Shown piece by piece: positions 23,501 through 34,823 of a stretch of 64,000 nt of DNA (positions are counted from its first letter, which is position 1; every line of letters begins with the position of its first letter). The translations under genes and the position numbers were made by a program. The DNA is taken from NCBI RefSeq assembly GCF_030052815.1, contig NC_079496.1:69925652-69989651 (forward strand), in the 5' to 3' direction. This DNA is from Hevea brasiliensis. Taxonomy: Eukaryota; Streptophyta; Magnoliopsida; Malpighiales; Euphorbiaceae. The notes under the pieces are model-generated. The model was not told the origin of the DNA. It did no database searches and saw only the letters and a program-made list of their open reading frames with translations.

Positions 23501-23990
23501 TACCACATGTGCCAAGTATGCTTCACACCCCTTTCTGATCATTTTTCTGGCTAGTGTAGCCGAAATGATGTTTGATGGCAATAGCTGCCTCTCCCCATGT
23601 ATTGCCACATCACTGTACTGAGGGAGACCAAAAGTGACTATCTTCAGTCTACAGTCAATCATGGCATGATGCCTGGCTAACCAATCCATGCCCAAGATGA
23701 TATCATAATCTCTAAAGGGCATTTTAATGAGATCAGATAGAAAATTATGTCCTTGGATCACCAAAGGACAATCCCTATACATTTTATTAATCCTGACCTC
23801 TTGTCCTAATGGACTTGTTACTAGCACCTCAAAGTCCATTTTTGTACATGGAACAGCAATGCAATCAAAGATGCTAGCACTCACATAAGAATGGGTAGAA
23901 CCCGGATCAAATAACACAAACACATCTTGATTAAAATTTAAGAAGGTACCAGCCACAACATCGGATGTCTCGACCTCTTCTCTGTGTCTC
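20591..23990 (-). pseudogene. pol: B-1 pol, one frame with three stops
   Basis: Protease [16 protein letters not shown] (about 23885-23935); linker [12 protein letters not shown] (about 23400); RT with intact [12 protein letters not shown] (about 22890-22920); RNase H with [10 protein letters not shown]; integrase with CLTCQ and the ISDRDPRF and DGQSERVIQ motifs; GPYEVLERAGPLAYRLALP; chromodomain end LRKKQIHLVKVLWNHHSGQE and EATWEHEEDI. The frame runs unshifted from gag to 20591. Its stops are at 22784 (W to TAG in CEFWLKE), 22565 (before WTDKC) and 21698 (Q to TAA in CQQVKAEH). RNase H reads YSNASHNG, an Asp-to-Asn change at a catalytic position (22457-22459). There is no intron after VIQ: it continues ILEDMLRACV. 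Confidence 0.94.
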
Positions 23991-25214
23991 ATTGCATAGA
24001 CTCTGACTGGAGCACTGTCTTGCTCTGATTGTTTCACTGTGCCTTGGCTGCCTGCTGGGCTACCTCTACCCCTGCCCCTGCCTCTACCTCTGCTGGGTGG
24101 TTGTGAACTTCTAGTGACAGGGCTCTGAACTGACCCTTTTGCAGTAGTAGGAGGTGGTCCAACTCTGTGAGTACTGGTGCAGTCCTTGGCAAAGTGTCCT
24201 ATGCCTCTACAGTTATAACAGGCTCCAATAGCCTTGTAGCACACCCCACCATGATTTCTTCCACAAGTTTCACATTGGCAGGGAGGGTAGGAACCTCTAG
24301 TACTCTGCTGACCAAATAGAGGAGGTTTCTGTCCTGAATATCTTCTCCTACCAGACTTCTTACCACCTCTGCTATGTCCCCCATGGTTCTTCCTCTTTCC
24401 AGTAGGACCACTGGAACTCTGTTCTACTGACTTTTCCTCTTTTTCTGTCTTCTCTGATTTCTTTTTCTCTAGGGCTGCTTTTGATTCAATTCTTTCTAAC
24501 TCTAGTGCTTGAGAAATAAGTTCGGAGAAGTTGTTATGTTTGAATCCGACCACTTGTAATCTGATACTGGGCTTTAAGCCGGTTTCAAACCTCTTGCATC
24601 TCTCCCTGCTGGTAGCAAGTAGACTTACTGCATAATGGCTTAGGTGGGAAAATTCCCTTTCATATTTAGCCATTGATATACTCCCTTATTTCAAACTTAG
24701 GAACTCTTACAGCTTCCGGTCCACATAAGCATCAGGGACATATTTTTGTCTGAACTCCCTGAGAAAATCATTCATGTTAGCACTGCAGGTTCTACCAGAC
24801 TGTGGGGAATGGTTTTCCACCAGCCATATGCATCCCCCTGTAGCAGAGATACTGAATATTCAAATCTAAGCTCCTCTGTATAATGTAGCTTATTGAATAC
24901 CCTATCCATTCTCTCTAATCACTGTTCTGCCTCTAGAGGATCTACTGTCCCTTTGAACTCAGTAGCCCCATATTTCATCAATTTGTCATACTGCCTAGCA
25001 GAAGACTGTGGTTGTACCACTGGTGTCTGTAGTGGGACTTGAGTAGGCCTATTACCAGCCATTTGTTGAAACATTGCAGCCATCTGCTGAGCGAGCGAGA
25101 AAGCTGCGATCGAGGGGTTGGTCTTCTTGATCCATCGACATTATGTAGGGCTGGGGCATCCCCTTGCACCTCAGCCTCTATCGATTGATCGACTGAACGA
25201 TCACCCTCTTCCAT
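23991..25214 (-). pseudogene. gag: B-1 gag with zinc knuckle
   Basis: Likely start 25214, MEEGDRSVDQSIEAEVQG, shared with B-2. The N-terminal part (25214-24978) and the rest (from 24673) are in different frames, so at least one frameshift lies between. The capsid block is [15 protein letters not shown]...[10 protein letters not shown] lysine/serine-rich linker follows, then [14 protein letters not shown] and the canonical knuckle [14 protein letters not shown] (about 24170-24215), then an RGRGRGRG tract. Gag runs into pol without a stop; the boundary given is approximate, and processing by the protease is inferred from the family. Confidence 0.88.
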
Positions 25215-25382
25215 AGTCAATGCGAGGATCTTAAACCTCTTGAACAATTAACATAAGGAGATTTCCTCCCGTTAGTGCATATTTATAATGTAATGTACTG
25301 TATGTATTAAACAATGACATTGAGCAGTTGTACTATGAAGAAAGAATATTCAAATTACAGGTGAAAACAAAATTTAAAAACT

Positions 25383-25395
25383 TGCTCTGATACCA
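25383..25395 (-). other. B-1 primer-binding site (tRNA-iMet)
   Basis: TGCTCTGATACCA on the plus strand is the complement of TGGTATCAGAGCA, eight bases from the LTR edge at 25404. Confidence 0.92.
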
Positions 25396-25403
25396 CTTAA
25401 ACA

Positions 25404-28086
25404 TGTCACACCCTACCCCTCTGTAAGGCATAACATGATCCTGTAGTATACCTAATGAATTACCAACTTCGTCTACTGATAACCCATTAAATACACTACA
25501 AGGGATTTTAAAACTTTTCTTACTTCTTTTACAGTGGTGAGCACTATTTACAGGTGTTAAAAATTTTTTTTGAACTGAAGTGAAACAGCTAATACATTTG
25601 AATTATTAGTAATTTCTATAAAAATTTTGGTGGAGTGCCATCTGTATTTTGAATAAAACAGTTCTTCAAAAACCTGTAAAAAGCACTTTAAATATATTTC
25701 TCAATCTCAAACTCCAACATTTAATCAACACGATATGTTTCTCAACTCAAATCAATAATAATTTTTCAGTATTTTCAAAGGCTGAGATAAAAGAAATATA
25801 ATACAAATTTTACAAGCCAAAATAATTCACAATTTATTTTACAACTTCAATGTACAATTTTAATTTACAACTGCTCAAAACCAAGAACACTATATACATA
25901 CAGTGAACATATATTACAATACAAAGTGCAAAATATGGTATACTCAATATACCCGATGATCTCTCACTGAAGCACTAGCAGCCTAGTCTGCTGCCCTTTC
26001 AGTCTGTCTGCCTGCGACAGCAATGAAAAGCTATCGTTGAGCCATTGTCTCAGTGGTGCACAACATTAACCAAATACAACTTTAAATCACAAATCATAAG
26101 TTATATACATAATGGATACTAAAAACCATAGTTAAATTCAAAGACAGTGAATGTCAATAAGGATTTAAACTCCATTTCTCAATATCACAATAAATGTCAA
26201 TAAATCAAAACATGGTTAAATTCAAAAGACAGTGAATGTCAATAAGAATTTAAACTCCATTTCACAATCTCACAATACATATCAATAAATCACACACAGC
26301 TTAATCATGTTCCAAAGTTCAATTCGTCCCAAAAGCCGATGGCTAGTGAGGAATTCAATTCGTCCCAAAAGTCGATGGCTAATGAGGAATAACATAGCTA
26401 GCTAGCAAAATATGAATACTCATTCTATTCGTCCTCAACAGGCACACACCTCAACACTTTAGCCAGAGAGGGAATTCAATTCATCCCACTAGACAAGCTA
26501 GCGAGGAATTCAATCAATATAGATGATAGCTGTGGTTTCAAACCATTTGCAATGCTCTTCAATCAATAAGTATCCATCAAATATCATTTAAACAAATTTT
26601 CACAGTTTCAAACCATTTACAATGTTTTTCAAGCAATAAGTATCCATTCAAACACATTTCCACAATTTAAAACAATAATATACAAATAGTAATAATTTAT
26701 TTCAATTGAAAAATTCAAAAGAAATAATTGTTCTGCACAAACCTCTGATAACTGTCTCTTGGCTCTGACTCAGTGTTTCCTTCCCTTTCCCTGAGTCTTT
26801 GCTAACTGAGAAACACAATTTGAAGTGTTTCAGTACTTATTTAAACTGTCTCTAAGGATAATGCTTAATAATTAATTCATTGAATTCTATTATTTCCTTA
26901 GTCAACCCAAGATGTTGACCCTCGACTCATTCTAGGTGAATTAGGTTTTAATGTTACCAATATGTCACATTTGTAGCCTTTTAGTGTTGGTACATGTTAC
27001 CAAATTCATTTCCATATATATTGTGTTTTATTGCAATTTGTCAGATTTCGGTATACTAATTTGACCTAGCCGGACGACCTAGTTCCCTTAGTTTTCGGGT
27101 TTTGGTCAAAACTACAAACTTGTAGATCTATGTCTTATTGCACATGGGGCAAAATTTTTGGTCATTCTGAGTTATGTAGACCAAGTTATGGTCATTTTAC
27201 TATTGCTGGTCAGAATGTACCAAAATGGTCATTTTAGGTCATTTTTAGGTCACTTTTGGTTCGGTCAGTTTTTAGACCCGAACTTGTGAAAGCTATTTGA
27301 CTTGCTTATGGTCATTTTTGGGTGTTGGTGTCTTCATAAGACTTGTAGATATATGTCTCAACTATTCATGGTAAAAATTTCAGGCCAATTGGACTTGTTT
27401 TGAGTGAGTTATGGCCAAATCACTAACTGCTGCCCAAATGGTCAATTTTCAGACCTTAAATGCACTAATCCGGATTTGGTCATTTTTCAAGTTACCTTCT
27501 AAGCAGAATTTTGGTAAGCTTCCTCCATGAAAGTTGGCACTTTTTGTGCCTAGTTTCACCTCCAAATGATCTCATACCAATTGGAGTCACACACTTAAGG
27601 TTCTAAGCCAAAACACACACTGCCTTATTGCAACACTCTTCATCACATACCAAATACACTTTTAACACTTACCAAGTTACATATTCATGCCATTTCTGTT
27701 TTGTACCATAACTTAAACACATTTCACAACACATTTTTGGTCATTTTGGCAGCTTATAACCACACTCAATATGCACATTATAGTCCAGAATTTTCCAAGT
27801 TCCAATTACAAACCATTTAACCACATAACCTAGCTCATTTACATGTCTAAACTCAAACTCTTGTACACATATACATGCTGCCATAACAAGTGCCATAATT
27901 CAATCATACAATTCCATAAACCAAACCATGAAATAATATTTTTTAGATATACACTTCAAGTTGGCGATTCATACATCCCTCTCAATTAACTTCCAAGCTT
28001 CTAAAATCAAGTGTACATTAACATATACTTAGTATACATCACCCAATTTATTCCTACACGCCTAAACACTTCATCAACACTTTAAT
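25404..28086 (-). repeat. B-1 5' LTR, first segment
   Basis: It follows 16811-19495 closely from TGTCACACCC to AACACTTTAAT, where B-2 interrupts it. The final TTAAT (28082-28086) is repeated at 59960-59964 after B-2. No gene is present; it shows the same hairpin and TGACC-type blocks as the partner LTR. Confidence 0.95.
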
Positions 28087-31000
28087 TGTAACACCTCTAT
28101 GTTCGATAGTGCGTTCTACTGCTCCGGTGACCAGTGTTTGTCCGGACAGCTAGAATGCCTAGAACTATATTTAAATATTAGTGAGGAGACATAAAATAAT
28201 GAAACACAAAAAAAGAAAATACAAGAAAAATAAAGGAAAAATAATAACTATGAAATGTAACCAAGTTAAACGAGCCGAGAACCCTAGCGATGGGTGACCA
28301 CACCAGGAAGTCGCGGCGTAGACCATTGACTAGCCCTGGACTGCGGGAAACCTTGGAAAATATTTTTAGGACTTAAATAAATGTCTATTGAAGTATAAAT
28401 ACCATTAGAAATATCAAAGAAAAATTAATTAATTAGTACAAAGAAAAGTGAGAAATCGAGAAAATGATAAAAACCTGTGTTACCGAAAAATCAGGAATGC
28501 AACCTGAACAGGGGCATTGTGGTCATTTGATACCCTGAGTTGTCTTCTGACCTAAATTTCCATTAAAAATATATGATATTACACTTGGAAAATGTCATGA
28601 AAAATTAAATTAGTGGCACCTAATGTAAATAGCAAAAATGGGAAGCTTAATGTGGGAAAATGAAACTTATGAATAAACTAATATTAAACAACCCTTAGTG
28701 CTCCACTCACCCACCAAAGTGGACCACTTATTCATCAATTTGGACAGCAGATTCAACTTCATCTTCAAGCTCTCAAATTCAGCCGAAATTGCTCCCAACA
28801 AACCTCCATTGCCGCATGACTTGAAAGCTCCATGCAAGTGTGATTCAAGCTCCTTTCTTGGCACTTTCCTTCATTAAAAGTTGTCCATACTCCTTGGGCA
28901 GTAGATAGGCAAAAAGAAGACCAAATTTTGGAGAGGTTTTGAAGAGTTTCCAAAGTGGTAAGTTTATGTTTTTTATTATTACTTCATTAAAGTTAGTAAG
29001 GATGTTGTGGGTACTTGAATTGTGGAGAGATTTTTGAGGTTTGATGTTTAAAGGGAGATGTGTACCTTTGGCAGCCATGGAAACTCCTTAAGGACAGTTT
29101 ATTCTTGCTTGTAAATGGTAGATTAAAGGGTTGATTAAGTGTTTATGTGTATAGGAATTAATTTGGGTGATGTATACTAAGTATATGTAAATGTGTACTT
29201 GAATTTGGAAGCTTGGAAATTAATGGAGAGTGATGTGTGAATCGACAGCTTGAATGGTGAACCATAAAAATGTTATTTCATGGTTTGGTTTATGGAATAT
29301 GAATGTTAAATTGTGGTACTTGCTATGGCAGCTTGTGTATATGTATAATGGTGTGAGGTTGGACATGTAAATGAGCTAGCTTAGGAGATTGAATTGTTTG
29401 TAATTTGAACTTGAAAAAAAATCTGTACTATAAGATGCATACTGAGTGTAGTTATAAGCTTCCAAAGTGACCAAAAATATGTTGTGAAATGTGTTTAGGT
29501 TATGGTACAAAACAGAAATGGCATGAATATGTAATTTGGTAGGTGTTAAATGTATCCTTGATGAGTGATGGACAATGTGTAATAGAGCAGTGTGCATTTT
29601 GGCCTAGAAATTTAAGTGTGTGGCTCTAATTGGTATGAAACCAACTGGAGGTGAAACTAGGTAAAAAATGTGCCAACTTTCATGAAGGAAGCTTACCAAA
29701 ATTCTGCTTGTAAGGTAACTTGAAAAATGACCAAATCCGGATTAGTGCAATTACGGCCTGAAAATTGACCATTTGGGCAGCAGTTAGTTTTTAGGCCATA
29801 ACTCACTCAAAACAGGTCCAATTGACTTGAAATATTTACCATGAGAAGTTGAGACATATATCTACAAGTCTTATGAAGACACCAAAGCTCATAAATGACC
29901 ATAAGCAAGTCAAATAGCTTGAACAAGTTCGGGTCCAAAAACTGGCCGAACCAAAATTGACCTAAAATGACTTAAAGTGACCAATTTTGGTACATTCTGA
30001 CCAGCAATAGTAAAATGACAATAACTTGGTCTAGTAAACTCATAATGACCTGAAATTTTGCCACGCGTGCAATAAGACATAGATTTACAAGTTTGTAGTT
30101 TTGACCGAAACCCGAAAATCGAGGGAACTAGGTCATCCGGCTAGGTCAAATTGGTATACCGGAATCCGACAAATTGCAATAAAACGCAATATACATGGAA
30201 ATGAATTGGGTAACATGTACCAACACTAAAAGGCTATCAAATGTGACATATTGGTAACATTAAGACCTAATTCACCTAGACTGCATCGAGGGTCAACATC
30301 TTAGGTTGACTAAGGAAAAAATAAAATTCGATAAATTAATTATTGGACCTTATTCTTAGAGACAGTTTAAATGAGTACTGAAACACCTCAAATTGTGTTT
30401 CTCAGTTAGCAAAGACTCAGGGAAAGGGAAGAAAACACTGAGTCAGAGCCAAGAGACAGTTATCAGAGGTTTGTGCACAATAGTATTTCTTTTGAATTTT
30501 TCAATTGAAATAAATTATGATTAATTCTATGTTACTGTTTTAAATTGTGTTTGTGCACAATAATTTTGATTTCTTATTTTCTACTTAAAAATTTATTTGA
30601 ACATTATAGTTTTAAACTGTGTCTGTGCACAATACTTTTTTATATTCACTGCTTTTACTAGAAAATTTATTTGGAGAAATAAGTTATGAATAATTTTTTA
30701 TTGTTTTGGCTTTGAGAATCTTTTTTGGAAATTATTATGTTGCCTACTTTGCAAATGGAAATTTTGATATAAATATGATTTGTGGTTTGTATGAAATATT
30801 TAAATATTGTGATTTGGAATTGTTTTGATTCACACTTGGCATGACACTATTACTATGTTCCTCCTCCATTTATGGGGTGACTGTGATTATATTCCTCCCT
30901 CTTTGACTTATCAGTCTGGGGTGAGTGTGATTACTTTCCTCCCTCTCTGGTTTACCAGTTGAGGTTATAGATCGGATGAGTACTCATTAGCTAGCTAGCC

Positions 31001-32149
31001 ACCTCCCTCATTGATTTCGATTAGTGGGGTTGTAGATTGCTTTGTCGTGGTGTACAACACGGCATTGATCGGAAATTTTGTGTCATGGCTTAAGTTGTGC
31101 ATGAATTGGCAACACTGTGTTTATTAAATTATTTGACCCAAAATTTTTCTATAATGAGCTTTGATAATTTGTGAAAGTTAATTGTGCAGTATTTAAATTA
31201 TGTTATTGATTTGCAAAACCATATTATTCAGTTATTTGATCAAATTGTGTTATTGATTGGCAAAACTGTATTATTCAGTTATTTGATCAAATGGTGTTAT
31301 TAATTGGCAAAACTGTATTGTTCAGTTATTTGATCAAATTGTGTTATTGATTGGCAAAACTGTGTTACTCAGTTATTTGATCAAATTTGTATTTTATGAA
31401 CTTTGTAAATTGTGAAATGGAATTGTGAACTATTTGATTTGTGAATTGTCAATAAAAGATTTATGTATCGCGTTTCAAATTGTTATTGTGCACCACTGAG
31501 TAAATTTTACTCAGCGATAGCTTTTCATTGCTGTCGCAGGTAGACAGACTGACAGGGCAGCAGACTAGGCAGCTAGTACTACACTGAGAGATCATCGGGT
31601 ATATTGAGTATACCATATTTTGCATTTTATATTGTAATGTGTGTTCACTGTATGTATATAGTGTTCTTGGTTTTAAGCAGCTATAAATTAAAATTGTACA
31701 TTGAAGTTGTAAAATAAATTGTAAATTATTTTGGGCTTGTAAAATTTATACTATATTTCTTTTATCTCAGCCTTTGGAAATATTGAAAAATTATTGTGGT
31801 TTTGAGTTGAGAAACATATTGTATTGATTAAATGTTGGAGTTTGAGATTGAGAAATATATTTGAAGTGCTTTTTATAGGTTTTTGAAAGAACTGTGTTAT
31901 TCAAAATACAGATGGCACTCCGCTAAAATTTTACAGAAATTACTAATAATTTAAATGTGTTAGCTGTTTCACTTCAATTCAAAAAAGTTTTAAACACCTG
32001 TAAATAGTGCTCACCACTATGGAAAGGAAGTAAGAAAAGTTTTAAAATCCCTTGTAGTGTATTTAATGGGTTATCAGTAGACGAAGTTGGTAATTCATTA
32101 GGTATACTACGGGATCATGTTATGCCTTACAGAGGGGTAGGGTGTGACA
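28087..32149 (+). repeat. B-2 5' LTR (4,063 bp)
   Basis: It runs from TGTAACACCTCTATGTTCG to GGTAGGGTGTGACA. It resembles B-1 and B-3 over much of its length but differs in the middle (about 30840-31440), where it has a 47-bp tandem repeat and lacks the TTCGTCCC-type repeat of B-1 and B-3. I treat it as a subfamily. No gene. Confidence 0.94.
31199..31387 (+). repeat. 47-bp tandem repeat in B-2 5' LTR, four units
   Basis: The block GTTATTTGATCAAA starts at 31231, 31278, 31325 and 31372, exactly 47 bp apart, each preceded by a TTGG/TTTGCAAAAC segment. The same array is at 59016-59200 in the 3' LTR. Confidence 0.9.
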
Positions 32150-32157
32150 TGTTTTAG

Positions 32158-32170
32158 TGGTATTAGAGCT
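32158..32170 (+). other. B-2 primer-binding site, one mismatch
   Basis: TGGTATTAGAGCT lies nine bases after the LTR end; C-to-T against TGGTATCAGAGC, again the deamination class. Confidence 0.85.
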
Positions 32171-32338
32171 AGTTTTTAAATTCTGTTTTCATCTATAATT
32201 TGAATATTCTTTCTTCATAGTACAACTTCTCAATTTCATTGTTTGATACATACAGTACATTACATTATAAATATGCACTAACGGGAGGAAATCTCCTTGT
32301 GCGATTTGTTTAGGATGCCTAAGATCCTCGAATTGACT

Positions 32339-32996
32339 ATGGAAGAGGGTGATCGTTCAGTCGATCAATCGATAGAGGATGAGGTACAAGTTGAGGCCCC
32401 AGCTCCACAAAGTGTCGAAGGCAGCATGCAGTTTCTGGATACAAATTACTGCACAAATGGCCTAGCAAATGGCCACTTTCTTTCAACAAATGGCTGATAC
32501 TATGTCAGCTCAAGCTCAGGTACAGACCCAACCCCCACAAGGGTCGTGTGAAATAGAAAAGAGGGAGAAACCTATGGGTCAGAGCTCAAGTAGTAATTTG
32601 AGAAAGAGAAAAGAATTTGAGGAGCCCCTAGCTTAGGGATATAACAGAGGTGGATCATTAAGGCAAAGACCACCAAGGTCCAGTCGTCGAACAACTAGAA
32701 GTTCCTACCCTCCCTGCCAATGTGAAACTTGTGGTAGAAATCATGGTGAGCTATGCTACAAGGCCATAGGAGCCTGTTATAACTGTGGAGGCATAAGACA
32801 CTTTGCCAAGGACTGCACCAGTGCCCGTAGAGTTGGACCACTTTCCACTACTACTGAAGGGTTAGTTCAGAGCCCTGTCACCAGAGGTTCACAACCACCC
32901 AGCAGAGGTAGAGACAGAGGTAGAGGTAACCCTGCAGGCAGCCAAGGCACTGTGAAACAATCAGAGTAAGACAGTGCTCCGGTCAGAGTCTACACA
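32339..32996 (+). pseudogene. gag: B-2 gag remnant: N-terminus joined to zinc knuckle
   Basis: MEEGDRSVDQSIEDEVQV starts at 32339 (upstream ATGs at 32297 and 32315 are in frame). After about 55 codons the frame breaks. The capsid core found in B-1 ([15 protein letters not shown]...) is missing: a QQM...TMSAQAQVQTQ segment passes to KRKEFEEP and then to the knuckle CYNCGGIRHFAKDC (about 32776-32820), preceded by [14 protein letters not shown]. Stops occur near 32634 and at 32967. It cannot encode a shell protein. Confidence 0.87.
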
Positions 32997-33795
32997 ATGA
33001 GACAGAGAGAAGAGGCCGAGACATCTGATGTTGTGGCTGGTACCTTCTCAACTTTTAATCAAGATGTGTTTGTGTTATTTGATCCGGGTTCTACCCATTC
33101 TTATGTGAGTGTTAGCATCATTAATTGCAATGTTGTTCCATGTACAAAAATGAACCTTGAGGTGTTAGTAACAAGTCCGTTAGGACAAGAGGTCAGGGTT
33201 AATATAATGTATAGGGATTGTCCTTTGGTGATCGAAGGACATACTTTTTTGTCTGATCTCATTGAAATGCTCTTCAGAGATTATGATATCATCTTGGGCA
33301 TGGATTGGTTAGCCAGGCATCACGCCATGATTGAATATAGAATGAAGACAGTCACTTTTGGTCTCCCTCAGTACAGTGATGTGGTAATACATGGGGAGAG
33401 GCAGCTATTGCCATCAAACGTCATTTCGGCTGCACTAGCCAGAAAAATGATCAGAAAGGGGTGTGAAGCATACTTGGCACATGTGGTAGACACCCAAGTG
33501 GGGAGTCCAGCATTGAGGGACATCCCTATAGTATATGACTTTCCAGATATGTTTCCTGATGAATTGCCAGGATTACCTCCGGAAAGAGAGGTGTAATTTG
33601 AAATTAATGTTATGCTTGGTGTGGATCCAATCTCCATAACACCATATAGAATGGCACCAGCAGAGTTGAAGGAGTTGAAGATACAGTTGTAAGAACTACT
33701 TGAAAAGGGCTTCATCCGCCCTAGTGTGTCACCATGGGGAGCGCCAGTATTGTTTGTTAAGAAGAAGGATGGCACTCTTCGTTTATGTATTGTTT
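32997..33795 (+). pseudogene. pol: B-2 protease and start of RT
   Basis: The protease core [17 protein letters not shown] (about 33070-33125) and the flap-side block [18 protein letters not shown] are intact in frame to a stop at 33594. The frame continues as the RT N-terminus ([18 protein letters not shown], stop near 33691, then [27 protein letters not shown]) and ends abruptly at about 33795, before the catalytic RT motifs. Confidence 0.9.
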
Positions 33796-34805
33796 GACCT
33801 GGAATCTGCATACTTTTATGTTAGTGTTAGAATTATATGTTCTGTTGTTATTCCTTTACAGGGGAATAAATTTTGATGCATTAGTGATTAGTCCTTTAAG
33901 ATAAAGATTGTGATAATAAGTGAAATAGGTTTTGAAAGAGTTTATCCGCAAAAATTATTTTCTAACACACCATAAATTATAAAGCTAATTGGCAAGCCTA
34001 CTTAATGTAAGGCAAGAGGACTATAAAAGTAAGTTACAGTAATAGAATTGCTCTAGATGAGAGCAAGGATGTTACTGTTAGTAATTGTTAATGGATATTG
34101 TAATCAGAATAAGATTCGAATATTAGTAAATTCGAAAAGGATAAAATATTAGAAAATTTGATCTATTGGGATGTATCGTAGTAACTATGCAATGTTCTTG
34201 ATGTTTATACTGTAAGCTGCAGATTACAGTACTAACTTGAGATTATTATGTAGAGTTACATACTACTTGATAGTACACCTAGATAAGAATAGTTGCCAAC
34301 GGCATCTGTTTTGGTATAGTTATGCCAGGACAAAATTTAATTGTTAGAAATAAGTTTGAAAATCCTACTTAGGGATCTAAAACTCAAAAGTTAGAGTATC
34401 GAAAGGTTATAGTTTAGTACAAAAGGAGGTAAGTTATAGAATATTGATAGATAAAAAGAGTTGTGGAAGTAGAAATTTGAACAATTGGTTCAGATATAAC
34501 AAATAAATGTTACAAATGTGAGAAAGACTATTGACTAGAATGGTCAAAGGACCAATAACTAGATAAATCATTCTAACATGACCTGAAGGGTCATTCAAGA
34601 AGGAACATGAGCCGAAATATTAGACAAGACAATAGTAAGAGAAGATTGGTATTGTACAAACAAATTAAATGTTGTATTAGATAGTTAAAAGTCTTATACG
34701 AATTCGAGGGAAAGAAGATTATACGATCATCTAGAAAGGAGAAAATAAACATATGACTATTGTAAGATGGCTATTGGATAAAATTTCGGGAATGAAATTT
34801 ATTTT
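33796..34805 (+). pseudogene. Decayed foreign tail of B-2 with second protease fragment
   Basis: Right after the RT fragment the sequence reads [19 protein letters not shown] (33797 on), which lines up with [20 protein letters not shown] from the same element's own protease about 730 bp upstream. Beyond about 33925 I find no firm match; a possible decayed integrase/chromodomain end (NHSNMT at about 34525-34545) is weak. The last 20-30 bases before the polypurine tract (TTTCGGGAATGAAATTTATT) resemble the usual pre-PPT sequence. Many stops; not coding now. Confidence 0.6.
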
Positions 34806-34823
34806 AAGGGGGGGGGGGAGAAT
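34806..34823 (+). other. B-2 polypurine tract with 11-G run
   Basis: AA then eleven G (34808-34818), then AGAAT, just before the 3' LTR start TGTAACACCCC at 34824. Confidence 0.85.

Noticed and set aside
28667..29078. Recurring short minus-strand frames in B-family LTRs (also 35403-35814 and 36112-36333)
   Set aside because: They are non-coding LTR sequence duplicated with the LTR; they overlap each other in different frames and match no protein family I recognise.
33926..34790. A captured host gene fragment in the B-2 interior
   Set aside because: No frame or exon-like structure is visible; the adjoining sequence reads as decayed protease and the end looks like pre-PPT sequence, so retrotransposon origin is more likely, though unproven.
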